DNA of 12,559 bases, taken from Bacteroidota bacterium. Its GTDB lineage: Bacteria > Bacteroidota > Bacteroidia > Chitinophagales > Chitinophagaceae. How positions within the stretch are numbered: the first letter of the stretch is position 1; the number at the start of each line of letters is the position of its first letter. Location of the stretch: the NCBI GenBank assembly GCA_026391115.1, contig JAPLER010000333.1, positions 1,220 through 13,778 on the forward strand, written 5' to 3'. Made by a program: the position numbers and the translations under genes. Below the pieces are notes generated by a model. The model searched no databases and had not been told where the DNA came from. It was given only the letters and a program-made list of their open reading frames with translations. Below are positions 1-7,091 of the stretch, piece after piece.

Positions 1-214
1 CTTGTATAGTCATAATTACTTTACCATATTTGATATTCCAAATTAAACATTTATCAGTTGATTGACTAAGCAACAAATCGCTAGTAGAACTAAAAGTAAC
101 TTTTTTTATATTCTCAATATGGCTCTCTGGCAACACCAACCTCGGCTCTTGTCCAAATCCTAAAACCACAATCAACAATATCCCATAAATAATAAAAAGT
201 GTTTTTTTACTCAT
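1..214 (-). CDS. Secreted WD40-repeat protein, N-terminal part (runs off the left edge)
   Basis: The first 71 codons of a gene are visible; the rest lies beyond position 1. The ATG at 214 opens a clear signal peptide (MSKKTLFIIYGILLIVVLGF, then GQE), so the product is probably exported. The mature start, with a LVLPESHIENIKKVTFS segment followed by a STDKCLIWN segment, has the shape of a first WD40 blade: a His near its start and a W in the LIWN strand. This is how Bacteroidota WD40-caspase proteins usually begin. The start lies 19 bases after the stop of the caspase gene, so the two are probably co-transcribed. The part visible does not show whether it also ends in a caspase domain. Confidence 0.8.
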   Translation of the reverse strand, partial: MSKKTLFIIYGILLIVVLGFGQEPRLVLPESHIENIKKVTFSSTSDLLLSQSTDKCLIWNIKYGKVIMTIQ

Positions 215-233
215 AAATAAATTGTTTTATAAA

Positions 234-1799
234 CTACCAAACATTCCAATCCAATTGCATTGCTTCATTACGACTTGTAGGTTTTTGTTTTCCGTTGGTG
301 AGTTCTTCAACCATAATACCTACTTGTTTTTTCAACTCACTTACTTTAATTGCAGTATTTGCACTCATTGCTTTTAATACACTATAAGTAAATACACCAT
401 TTTTAAGATTACCACTTTCTAAAGCATATTGTGTTCCGCCTGCTGCTGATATAATAGTTGTGCCAGTTCCTTGACCAATATTAATAAATAAATTTTGCAT
501 CAATTCAAAGCTATTTTGAAGCCCAACTGTTTTATTTTGAGGTGCATTTAAAGTAATACCTTTTACTGCATCCGATATAGCATTAACACTTTTATTTATT
601 ACTAAATCATCTTTATCTACTTCGCCACTATGGCAGGCATCAATCATTAATAATTTTTGTCCTGCAGGAATACTATCTAGTAAGTTTTCAATTGCTTCAT
701 AAGCAAGTCCATACTCATCAGGGTTTTCAAAATTAATATTGTAAGTAGATAAATAGTAGTCAAATTTTTTATTAAACAACCCGTGTCCGCTATAGCAAAT
801 AATTACTTTATCGTTGATGTTAGTTTTCAATAATTTTTGTTTTAAAGAAACAATATTTAATGTTGTTGCACTTGCATTAAAAAGAGTATCAATAATTACA
901 CTATTATATTTTTCTTTAAACTTGTTTGCCAAATCTTGAATATCCTTGACACTATATTTTAAGTTATATCTATTATTATTAAAATCATTTAACCCAATGC
1001 CAATAAAATACAATTTACTAGTGTCTTTATACTCAGCTTCTACATTATAAATTTCTCTTAAACTTTCTACTGCATTTTCATTTAAAACAAATAATTCAAT
1101 CTTATTATTTCCTGTTGCAAGTTCAAGTAGAGCAGTTTTTTCAACTTTATTTTGCGGTAATAATTTCAATCCATTTTTACCATAAACAGGCACACCATTT
1201 ATTAAAATATGCAATACATTAATTTTAAATAAACTATCACTTGCAACAATGTTAAAAGACATTTTTTTATTATGAATAACAGAAGGAATTTGAGCATTAT
1301 TAGTTACAGATATTACTGGCAATTGTAAATTATTCATTACATCATCTGTAGTTTTTTGATTAAATTTTATCAACCGTTTATTTGTTGCTTTTTCTAATGC
1401 CCTTATGTAATTAGAATCAGAAAACCCGAGTAATTGCATAACACCTGATGGCTTGTTTAATAGCATATCAAATTGATAAAATGGTACAACTTTAGCGTTG
1501 TAAACAAATGCCAAACTATTTGTTTTTTTTGTAGAAGAAGCATACTGTTTATTACTAGGATTATAGTGCAAAACATTGCCATCATTACTAATAATTGTTT
1601 GCAAATAATTAGCTCTTGTATTTAAATTATGCCAACTAATAACGCCATCAATATCTACTGTATAAAATGTTGTATCACTCAACCAATTCACTTGTTTTAT
1701 CTGTGCATCAGAATATGCTAACTGATTTTTTACTGTAAAGTTTCTGGTGTCAATTACTAAAATATATTGCTCTGCATATATGTTACCTGTTTTTGCCAA
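234..1799 (-). CDS. Caspase-like (peptidase C14) protein, C-terminal half of a WD40-caspase protein
   Basis: The first 65 residues look like the last propeller blade (VNWLSDTTFYTVDIDGVISW). A linker with PFYQFDMLLNKPSGVMQLLG (about 106-125) matches the region joining propeller and protease in Bacteroidota WD40-caspase proteins. A beta-sandwich follows (about 160-257). The caspase-like domain starts near 262 (LYFIGIGLNDF) and has both catalytic residues: His339 in YSGHG and Cys389 in DACHSGE. The end (TNGKQKPTSR to a final W) is typical of the family, so the C-terminus is intact. From these motifs it should be an active cysteine endopeptidase; substrate unknown. There is no ATG: the only usable start is TTG at 1799 behind AAGGG, and no signal peptide exists. 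The reading frame is open to just upstream of the stop of the preceding gene, so a frameshifted single gene is likely. Confidence 0.88.
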   Translation of the reverse strand: MAKTGNIYAEQYILVIDTRNFTVKNQLAYSDAQIKQVNWLSDTTFYTVDIDGVISWHNLNTRANYLQTIISNDGNVLHYNPSNKQYASSTKKTNSLAFVYNAKVVPFYQFDMLLNKPSGVMQLLGFSDSNYIRALEKATNKRLIKFNQKTTDDVMNNLQLPVISVTNNAQIPSVIHNKKMSFNIVASDSLFKINVLHILINGVPVYGKNGLKLLPQNKVEKTALLELATGNNKIELFVLNENAVESLREIYNVEAEYKDTSKLYFIGIGLNDFNNNRYNLKYSVKDIQDLANKFKEKYNSVIIDTLFNASATTLNIVSLKQKLLKTNINDKVIICYSGHGLFNKKFDYYLSTYNINFENPDEYGLAYEAIENLLDSIPAGQKLLMIDACHSGEVDKDDLVINKSVNAISDAVKGITLNAPQNKTVGLQNSFELMQNLFINIGQGTGTTIISAAGGTQYALESGNLKNGVFTYSVLKAMSANTAIKVSELKKQVGIMVEELTNGKQKPTSRNEAMQLDWNVW

Positions 1800-1809
1800 A
1801 ATATTACCC

Positions 1810-4518
1810 TTAGTGCGTGTAAATGCTGTCTACTAAAATATCATATTTTTTTAGAACTGTGCTTTCTGCCCAAAAAACAGCATTATCACTTTCATCAAAA
1901 CAAAAATTAGACAAGTACTCCTCATTCATAACACGATAGTTTATGGAAAAATTCTTCATCTCATTTTTACTTTTATAGTTGTACAAAATCCGCTTATTAG
2001 CTTCTTTATTGCTACATATTAAATATGGTTTTACGTTACTAAAAAAAACAGGAAAATCTCCTGCAATAGAATCTGCTGAAATGAATTTACCAAGAGATGA
2101 GTAGTATTGTAAATGTATAAAACCAGTATATTTTTTTGGTATAAATGCAACAACTATAGTATCACTAAATTTTGCTGTTGCATTAATAAATTTACCCACA
2201 ATGCTAATAATTCGTTTCCCATTAGGGTCTTTTACACAAATAGTATCATTGTCAATGCCAGCTAAACGCCCATATTTGGTGTAAATTACAAAGCCCAATG
2301 AATTGCTTATTAGTTTTACATCACTTTTAATGTTATCTAATTTTTCGCCTTTTGAAATTGTGTTTAGTTTAATAGATGATAGATATCCATCATTAGAATA
2401 GTATGCTTTTCGTCTAAGTGTATCAACATAAAAACTAGTACAATCTTGTTTACTTAATTCTACTTTTTCGCATCCTATGCCCCATTTAATAAAACTACTA
2501 TCCTTTCTGATAAAAACAAATTCATCTTTTGCTGAAAAAAGGAAGGGATTTGATGAAGTATACAAATTATCTACTGTTGCTTTTTTAATGATACTCATAT
2601 CTGATACTTTAGTCAGATATAATGAATCATAAGGATAATCCGCTTGCTTTAATCCAACAATTTGAGAAAACTTTTTATTAATGTTTGCAGAAGTATAATT
2701 AGGCAATGAAATTGTTTTTAACTTAGCAAATTGTGGCAAGCTGTAAATGTGTATTTGCATACCCCAATTCTCATTTTTATCAGTTTTATATTGTTTTGTA
2801 ACAAATGCCACTTCAGTCCCTTGTTCATTAACAACCCAATGATATAAATTCTTAATCTCAACACTGCCCAGCATTTCTCCTTTTTTTGTGCAAGTGGTAA
2901 ATGGAGCAATATCTAAATACATTTCGTTTTTATTGTTTGACTCAGGCGATGCTAATTTGCATAGTATGTCTTCGCCTTTGTTTAACAATTGCATTTCCCA
3001 AATATCTTTATGCAATTCGCCAGTTTTAACAATTTTATTATCATTAATATTCAAATCATAAAATTCATAAATCGGGTTTTTTATTGTAGAATTTGATGCT
3101 GATTGAGCAACAACCCATTTGCTACAATCATGTAATGTTGAAATCCACTTATTTGAATAGCCTAAATTTTCAAGGGTAATTGTTTTCACAACTCTTCTTT
3201 TATTCAAATCATAACACTTGATAGTATTTCCAATTGGATCACTATAAAAAAAAGTATTACTATTTGCATTAAAATGAAATGCAGCTGATTCAAAATTGGT
3301 TGTACTCTCTTTAATATCTGCTACAATAAACCCAGTATTATAATCCCAAATTTTAATATGATTATCATTAGATGTTGTAGCTAGCAATTGCTTATTAGAA
3401 TGTGATACCATTTTATAAATTGCACCACTATGCGGTGTTTGCATTTGAGTTGTTATAGGAATTATAACTGGCGAATAATTAACATACGAAAAACTATAGT
3501 TGGTATCTATGTTACTTAACGCAGCAAAACCAGTTGCATTCATTTTAAAATCAATAGCATCTTCTGCAACCTTGTTGGTAATGTCTATTTGTGTCATATT
3601 ACTCAACTCGTAGCAGTAAATACTTCGTTTGTTACTACTGTTGCTCGATTGAACAAGTACATATAAAATACCATTAAGCACCTCAATTTTCTTAATATCT
3701 GATACATTGGCTATTTCAATTTTTGATAATTGTTGCTTATTATTATAGATTGAAATAATTCCATTAGATATTGTAGTTGATGCTACAATAAACTGTCCAG
3801 TAGTTTCTTCAATTACACATTTAGGTTCACCTTCAATATCATTAAATAGAACAGAATCATTCGGCATTGCAACATCTTTTATTGTTAGCGACCGATATTT
3901 ATCCCAGTAATTATTGTTGCAATAGGCTAAGCAATTCACCTTGTTATAGCTTATTATCTGAATATCTTCAAGATGTAATAAGCCAGATTTTACCACTTTA
4001 TTACTAAGTCTATTAATACAATGAAATTTGTCAGGTGATCGCAATGCCACATTTTTATCACTTTGTGTAAACAAATAGATATTTTTTTTGTCGTTTCTTA
4101 TTTCAATAATTTTATCCTCTATTGCCAATGAGTCTAAAAGCGAATTGGTTTTTAACGATAAAAAGTAGAGTTTGAATTTAGGCTCATCACTAAAAAAATT
4201 ATAATTTTCAACAGCATACAAAAGTGAATTAGTTTGTTCATCAATATCAATTGATGTTATAGTTTTAAACTCAGCTAAAACTATTGATGCTATTGAATCA
4301 CCAGTTTTGCTATTCCACACTTTAACTGCATTAACGCTGTAGCTTTTGCTAACTGATATTCCAGCAACAGCCAAATAAGAACCACTTGTACTCCATTTTT
4401 TTATTACAGGCAAGGAAAGTTCGCTTTTATAAAAATGAGGATAAATATTTACCTGAGATTGTAATACAAATGAATGTAAAACTAAGTGTAATAATATGAT
4501 AAAATATTTCTTTTGCAT
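1810..4518 (-). CDS. Exported WD40/beta-propeller protein, N-terminal half of a WD40-caspase protein
   Basis: This 902-residue protein starts at ATG 4518 with a signal peptide (about residues 1-21, hydrophobic core FIILLHLVLHSFVL). The rest is beta-rich, with short strands repeating throughout, as in beta-propellers. The clearest WD40 blade is at about 363-400: HSGAIYKMV, then LATTSNDNHIKIWD. An early blade ends in AVKVWNSKTGDS (about 64-75). Most other blades are degenerate. Its likely role is a ligand or protein-binding scaffold outside the cytoplasm. It ends in mid-propeller (FCFDESDNAVFWAES, then a short tail) without a closing domain, and the next gene downstream starts with the missing blade plus a caspase domain. 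It is probably the sensor half of a split WD40-caspase gene. Confidence 0.82.
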   Translation of the reverse strand: MQKKYFIILLHLVLHSFVLQSQVNIYPHFYKSELSLPVIKKWSTSGSYLAVAGISVSKSYSVNAVKVWNSKTGDSIASIVLAEFKTITSIDIDEQTNSLLYAVENYNFFSDEPKFKLYFLSLKTNSLLDSLAIEDKIIEIRNDKKNIYLFTQSDKNVALRSPDKFHCINRLSNKVVKSGLLHLEDIQIISYNKVNCLAYCNNNYWDKYRSLTIKDVAMPNDSVLFNDIEGEPKCVIEETTGQFIVASTTISNGIISIYNNKQQLSKIEIANVSDIKKIEVLNGILYVLVQSSNSSNKRSIYCYELSNMTQIDITNKVAEDAIDFKMNATGFAALSNIDTNYSFSYVNYSPVIIPITTQMQTPHSGAIYKMVSHSNKQLLATTSNDNHIKIWDYNTGFIVADIKESTTNFESAAFHFNANSNTFFYSDPIGNTIKCYDLNKRRVVKTITLENLGYSNKWISTLHDCSKWVVAQSASNSTIKNPIYEFYDLNINDNKIVKTGELHKDIWEMQLLNKGEDILCKLASPESNNKNEMYLDIAPFTTCTKKGEMLGSVEIKNLYHWVVNEQGTEVAFVTKQYKTDKNENWGMQIHIYSLPQFAKLKTISLPNYTSANINKKFSQIVGLKQADYPYDSLYLTKVSDMSIIKKATVDNLYTSSNPFLFSAKDEFVFIRKDSSFIKWGIGCEKVELSKQDCTSFYVDTLRRKAYYSNDGYLSSIKLNTISKGEKLDNIKSDVKLISNSLGFVIYTKYGRLAGIDNDTICVKDPNGKRIISIVGKFINATAKFSDTIVVAFIPKKYTGFIHLQYYSSLGKFISADSIAGDFPVFFSNVKPYLICSNKEANKRILYNYKSKNEMKNFSINYRVMNEEYLSNFCFDESDNAVFWAESTVLKKYDILVDSIYTH

Positions 4519-4608
4519 ATTGCTCTTGTTGTCTAAAAAAGTTACAGTTCATTACCTAATATTTCACGCAAATGTGTTGTTAATACGGCAATACAAAACT
4601 GTGTTCAA

Positions 4609-4616
4609 CAAATATA
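4609..4616 (-). promoter_or_regulatory. Possible -7 element for the WD40/caspase operon
   Basis: The minus strand reads TATATTTG, a match to the Bacteroidota -7 consensus TAnnTTTG, about 90 bases upstream of the ATG at 4518. No TTG was found at the usual -33 spacing; the nearest TTTG is too close. In such AT-rich sequence this could be chance. Confidence 0.3.
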
Positions 4617-4683
4617 ATTTTATAAACTACAAATGCACATTAAACTAAGCCACTAAAGTTTATTAAAATAGTCTTAATATCGT

Positions 4684-4964
4684 GCATCAAACAAAACATT
4701 CATCTAAAATGAGGAAAATTGTAATTCAAAAGCAATAGAATTGAATGTTAAAGAAAATCCAAGAGGTAGAAAAACTAACCAACCAACAACACCATATTTT
4801 GATGAAATGTTGTATTATGAAAATAGATACAAAGTTGAAAGAACAAATGCTTGGATGGATGATTACAAAGGAATTTTGATAAAATTTGAGAAATAACAAT
4901 AACTTTTTGGAGTATGCTATGGTTAAGCATTATAGCCATATTCATTAAAAAAATAAAATGTTAA
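4684..4964 (+). pseudogene. IS5-family transposase remnant, C-terminal part
   Basis: This is the only plus-strand coding signal. From 4708 the frame reads ELNVKENPRGRKT, YFDEMLYYENRYK and then VERTNAWMDDYKGILIKFEK, the conserved C-terminal block of IS5-family DDE transposases, including the Glu of VERTNAW. A stop follows at FEK. In another frame the sequence resumes as TFWSMLWLSIIAIFIKKIKC and a stop at 4962, matching the hydrophobic family tail, so a frameshift lies near 4893-4906. Upstream to about 4684 the frame has a stop and degenerate NKTF residues where the family has its second catalytic Asp. The N-terminal half is absent and the gene cannot be functional. No terminal inverted repeat of the element could be recognised on either side. 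Confidence 0.85.
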
Positions 4965-5013
4965 ACAACTTCTATTTAAACAATTTGCTAAAATTAACTT
5001 TAATACATAATTA

Positions 5014-5052
5014 ACCATCATTTTCAGCACAAGAAACAGTTTTCTTGATGGT
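5014..5052. repeat. Nested inverted repeats (possible weak terminator)
   Basis: The inner arms CAAGAAA (5030-5036) and TTTCTTG (5041-5047) form a 7-base stem with a CAGT loop. The outer arms ACCATCA (5014-5020) and TGATGGT (5046-5052) overlap the inner pair by two bases, so both stems cannot form fully. It lies 60-100 bases after the stop of the gene ending at 5115. It is AT-rich and has no T-tract on the minus strand, so a terminator role is only possible. Confidence 0.4.
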
Positions 5053-5114
5053 AATTATAAAGACTGATTCATTTAAACATCAAAAGAAGCAATATTAATT
5101 GTACAATAAGTCAA

Positions 5115-5522
5115 CTATGTTACATCCAAAAAATTTTTGAATAAATTTCCATCAATAACTCTTTTGTTTATATAAACTATTACTCCATTTTTTGTAACAG
5201 TAAACATTTGTTTGGATGAAAACGAACCTTTATAAATTAATCTTTCCATTTGGTCAATACACGCAGCTTTTCGCTTCATCAATTCGCCAGCCTTTTCAAA
5301 TTTTTGTTCTTTAGCCAATTGCTGTGAAAGGACGTTTAATTCATTCAACTCCTTTAATAGTTGTTCAAATTCATTTTTATCCTTTTCGTTAAAAAAGATG
5401 ATAATATCATTTACTAATTCATCATTATATTTTATGGGTCTTATTGTAATTGGATTTTCTATTTCTCCCTTGTTAAACTGAGCATAGTAGTTGTTTAACT
5501 CATTACATAGTTGTTGTATCAT
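5115..5522 (-). CDS. Unrecognised 135-residue protein with a UVR-like helical motif
   Basis: No known family was recognised. The ATG is at 5522. Residues about 45-95 are strongly helical and charged, likely a coiled coil or helical hairpin. Within this, LSQQLAKEQKFEKAGELMKR (about 65-84) resembles the UVR motif of UvrB/UvrC-type proteins, in which a FEKAAELRD-like core mediates protein contacts; the match is short and could be convergent. The N-terminus (residues 1-44) and C-terminus (TVTKNGVIVYINKR) look alpha/beta. There is no signal peptide or membrane segment, so it is probably cytoplasmic. It starts 12 bases after the stop of the gene ending at 5535 and is surely co-transcribed with it. 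Confidence 0.65.
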   Translation of the reverse strand: MIQQLCNELNNYYAQFNKGEIENPITIRPIKYNDELVNDIIIFFNEKDKNEFEQLLKELNELNVLSQQLAKEQKFEKAGELMKRKAACIDQMERLIYKGSFSSKQMFTVTKNGVIVYINKRVIDGNLFKNFLDVT

Positions 5523-5534
5523 ACAATTAATTTA

Positions 5535-5771
5535 TTAATATAAAGCGTTTACCTCATTATACAATCTTGCAAATTTTTTTATGTTTTCAAAAGCTTCATT
5601 CTGAAAATGAAAAGCTGTAATTCTTGGTAATCCTTTTGGTTGTATAGAAACAGCATTGAACAAATTTGCATATAATATTAACCAGTCTGAAACAGAAGAA
5701 TTTTCTTTAAAATCTTCTATTGCTTTTGCACAAAGATTGTCACGCTTTACATAGTCATTTCTTTCAATCAT
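5535..5771 (-). CDS. Unrecognised small protein (78 residues)
   Basis: This short soluble protein has no family I recognise. I chose ATG 5771 (MIERNDYVKRDNLCAKAIED); a TTG at 5792 would add seven residues but is the weaker codon. The sequence is mostly helical (ERNDYVKRDNLCAKAIEDF, then DWLILYANLFNAV and NEAFENIKKFARLYNEVNAL), with a central KGLPRITAFHF strand-like stretch. It is the first gene of a two-gene unit with the UVR-like protein 12 bases downstream. Small helical proteins in tight pairs can be toxin-antitoxin or regulator pairs, but nothing in either sequence supports that directly. Confidence 0.55.
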   Translation of the reverse strand: MIERNDYVKRDNLCAKAIEDFKENSSVSDWLILYANLFNAVSIQPKGLPRITAFHFQNEAFENIKKFARLYNEVNALY

Positions 5772-5828
5772 ATAAAAAGAATTTAATTGCAAGTTAAATG
5801 AAAATCTAAAGAAAAAGTTTTAAAGATT

Positions 5829-5860
5829 CTTATTAAACATTTCTAATAAAACTTAATAAG
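5829..5860. repeat. 8-base inverted repeat upstream of the 5771-5115 unit
   Basis: CTTATTAA (5829-5836) and TTAATAAG (5853-5860) are exact inverted copies separated by 16 bases, with centres 24 bases apart. They lie about 60-90 bases before the ATG at 5771, where an operator could sit. The arms are pure AT apart from one base each, so chance is a real alternative. Confidence 0.35.
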
Positions 5861-5900
5861 CAATATAGATTTCAAAAGGAATATAAAAATAATCATCTTG

Positions 5901-5970
5901 TTTTTCGTGATTTCACGGGAAAATTCGTGAATAAGTGAGATTGCACGAGAGTAAGGGATATTTCACGAGA
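5901..5970. repeat. Array of CGTGA/TCACG motifs in a 10-base register
   Basis: Read on the minus strand from 5970, successive 10-base blocks are TCTCGTGAAA, TATCCCTTAC, TCTCGTGCAA, TCTCACTTAT, TCACGAATTT, TCCCGTGAAA and TCACGAAAAA. The core CGTG or its complement CACG recurs five times, in both orientations, and six of the seven blocks start with TC. A perfect CGTGA-TT-TCACG palindrome is at 5906-5917. Motifs one helical turn apart suggest a protein bound repeatedly on one DNA face. The array is upstream of the 5771-5115 unit and after the terminator of the 8557-6131 run, so it is non-coding. Confidence 0.7.
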
Positions 5971-5987
5971 AGTGATTGTTTATCAAA

Positions 5988-6039
5988 GTGACCTCGTTTA
6001 ACTAAGATGACAAAGTATCAGGTGTGACTGCGTTTAATA
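5988..6039. repeat. Imperfect 16-base direct repeat (GTGAC..CGTTTAA)
   Basis: GTGACCTCGTTTAACT (5988-6003) and GTGACTGCGTTTAATA (6024-6039) match at 13 of 16 positions and start 36 bases apart. They directly follow the CGTGA array, which makes the 5901-6040 spacer dense in repeats. The role is unknown; an operator, or an origin or excision site of a mobile element, are possibilities. Confidence 0.5.
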
Positions 6040-6082
6040 ATTTACTAACAATAACATTTAATAAATCATCAAAAAAAAGGAA

Positions 6083-6108
6083 TAAAAAAGCACCCCCTAA
6101 GGTGTGCT
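6083..6108 (-). terminator. Rho-independent terminator of the 8557-6131 gene run
   Basis: The hairpin arms are AGCACCCC (6089-6096) and GGTGTGCT (6101-6108), with a CTAA loop and one mismatch. Reading on the minus strand, the stem is followed by six T residues (6088-6083). It starts 23 bases after the stop of the small membrane protein gene at 6131. It is the most GC-rich stem of the window and the only terminator with classical form. Confidence 0.82.
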
Positions 6109-6130
6109 ACATTTTATTTTCTTAAAATTG

Positions 6131-6427
6131 TTAAGCCTCTTTGGGCTTTTCTTGCTTTTGTTTTTCTATTGTTTCTTTTGAGTGATATATCTGTTGCTGA
6201 AGATTAAGTACCTTAAAATTGTATGAAGAAATTACATCACTCAATTTACCGTTTGCTTGGTTCAATTTTTTAACTTTATTTTTTTCTTGAATGGTTTGAT
6301 GAATATAAAAAACAGCAACTGAAACTGCTACTAATCCAAAACAAGCCAGTTGGATGTTTAATTTTTTTCTGGAATTACTCTTTCCAACACTTGCCATTAG
6401 TTCCACAAATTGTAAATTATTAGTCAT
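6131..6427 (-). CDS. Small single-pass membrane protein with a coiled-coil tail
   Basis: This is a 98-residue protein starting at ATG 6427. Positive residues (SRKK, about 19-22) precede one hydrophobic segment (about 24-43, LNIQLACFGLVAVSVAVFYI). After it comes a long polar, charged helix (about 45-95) rich in K, Q, E and N, probably a coiled coil. The charge pattern favours a cytoplasmic N-terminus with the coiled coil outside, but that is inference. The start overlaps the stop of the zinc-ribbon gene by 8 bases, so the two are translationally coupled and probably act together. Family not recognised; small membrane/coiled-coil proteins of this type are common in Bacteroidota mobile elements. 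It is the last gene before the terminator. Confidence 0.65.
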   Translation of the reverse strand: MTNNLQFVELMASVGKSNSRKKLNIQLACFGLVAVSVAVFYIHQTIQEKNKVKKLNQANGKLSDVISSYNFKVLNLQQQIYHSKETIEKQKQEKPKEA

Positions 6428-6842
6428 TTTTTATAATTTTATAGGTTAGTGAATGAGGGTTAAAATGGATACTGTAGAGATAATATTTGCAAGTAAATTG
6501 ACCATTCTTGTCACAGCTAAGCTCTGATGATTTATCCAGATGAATGTCGTATGCTTCTAAATCTTGAAGATTTACATTTTCACCCTTTTTTTCAAACATC
6601 AAAGCTATTTGTTTGTCAATAACTTTTATTTCACTTTTACGTTTTTCAAAGTATTTTCTTTCTTCGGAGTCGTTCTCCCTTGCTTTTGCTGTCTTACAAT
6701 CTTTTATAGTACCATCATTGATCTGATACTTACAATGCGTTCTGGAAGAATGTGCCTGGTCTGCGATAGGTTCACCACAATACTCACAGGCTCTATTGAG
6801 CAAGTAAGTTGGCTTGTCTTGTTGATTTTTATTTTTTAACAT
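6420..6842 (-). CDS. Possible zinc-ribbon protein, 140 residues
   Basis: The N-terminus carries a candidate zinc site: Cys19-x2-Cys22 in CEYCGEPIA, then HC at 36-37 and Cys49, with His31 also nearby. This resembles the short CxxC zinc ribbons that open several small Bacteroidota proteins. A charged helix follows (about 55-88, ENDSEERKYFEKRKSEIKVI). The C-terminal part (about 100-138) has Cys110 and Cys118 and alternating hydrophobic residues (YYLYSIHF), probably a small beta-sheet. It may bind nucleic acid or protein; no known family was identified. The ATG at 6842 lies 249 bases after the excisionase-like gene, and the end overlaps the membrane-protein gene by 8 bases. Confidence 0.62.
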   Translation of the reverse strand: MLKNKNQQDKPTYLLNRACEYCGEPIADQAHSSRTHCKYQINDGTIKDCKTAKARENDSEERKYFEKRKSEIKVIDKQIALMFEKKGENVNLQDLEAYDIHLDKSSELSCDKNGQFTCKYYLYSIHFNPHSLTYKIIKND

Positions 6843-6971
6843 TTTGTAGTTTTTTGTTTGCTTATACCTATATCTATATTGGTTGATTAATGAAAACGTA
6901 ATTAACTATGCTCATAAACAGGTGTGTGATTATTTATAATTTTAAACGACGACACAGTAGCTTAAACTGGC

Positions 6972-7009
6972 AAATACCAGTAGAGTTTCAAAATAGCTAA
7001 ATATCAGTA
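6972..7009. repeat. Two direct copies of AAATAyCAGTA
   Basis: AAATACCAGTA (6972-6982) and AAATATCAGTA (6999-7009) differ at one base and start 27 bases apart, within the 249-base gap between the excisionase-like gene and the zinc-ribbon gene. The first copy overlaps the small palindrome CTGG-CAAATA-CCAG. Possibly binding sites; otherwise I see no gene, promoter or terminator in 6843-7091. Confidence 0.4.
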
Positions 7010-7091
7010 TCTTCTGTTCTGGTGATGGTATGAAAATATTGGTTCGTAACAATTAAAGTTTTGACAAATTTGTTCATTCATTTTATAAATA

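Noticed and set aside
1797..1830. Programmed ribosomal frameshift site joining propeller and caspase
   Set aside because: No slippery heptamer, RF2-like CTTTGA or stimulatory stem is visible. A run of seven A residues lies upstream of the blocking TAG, so slipping there would not reach the caspase frame. A mutation or reinitiation is simpler.
2718..2909. Minus-strand 63-residue open frame inside the propeller gene
   Set aside because: It lies wholly within the 902-residue gene in another frame and has no independent start signal or family likeness.
5115..5771. Toxin-antitoxin pair
   Set aside because: Size and spacing would fit, but neither protein shows a known toxin fold motif or an antitoxin DNA-binding motif.
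5901..6040. CRISPR array
   Set aside because: The repeats are short, variable and in both orientations at 10-base spacing, with no spacer structure and no cas genes.
6564..6839. Plus-strand 91-residue open frame, Phe-rich
   Set aside because: It is antisense to the zinc-ribbon gene; its hydrophobic composition reflects Lys/Glu codons read on the other strand.
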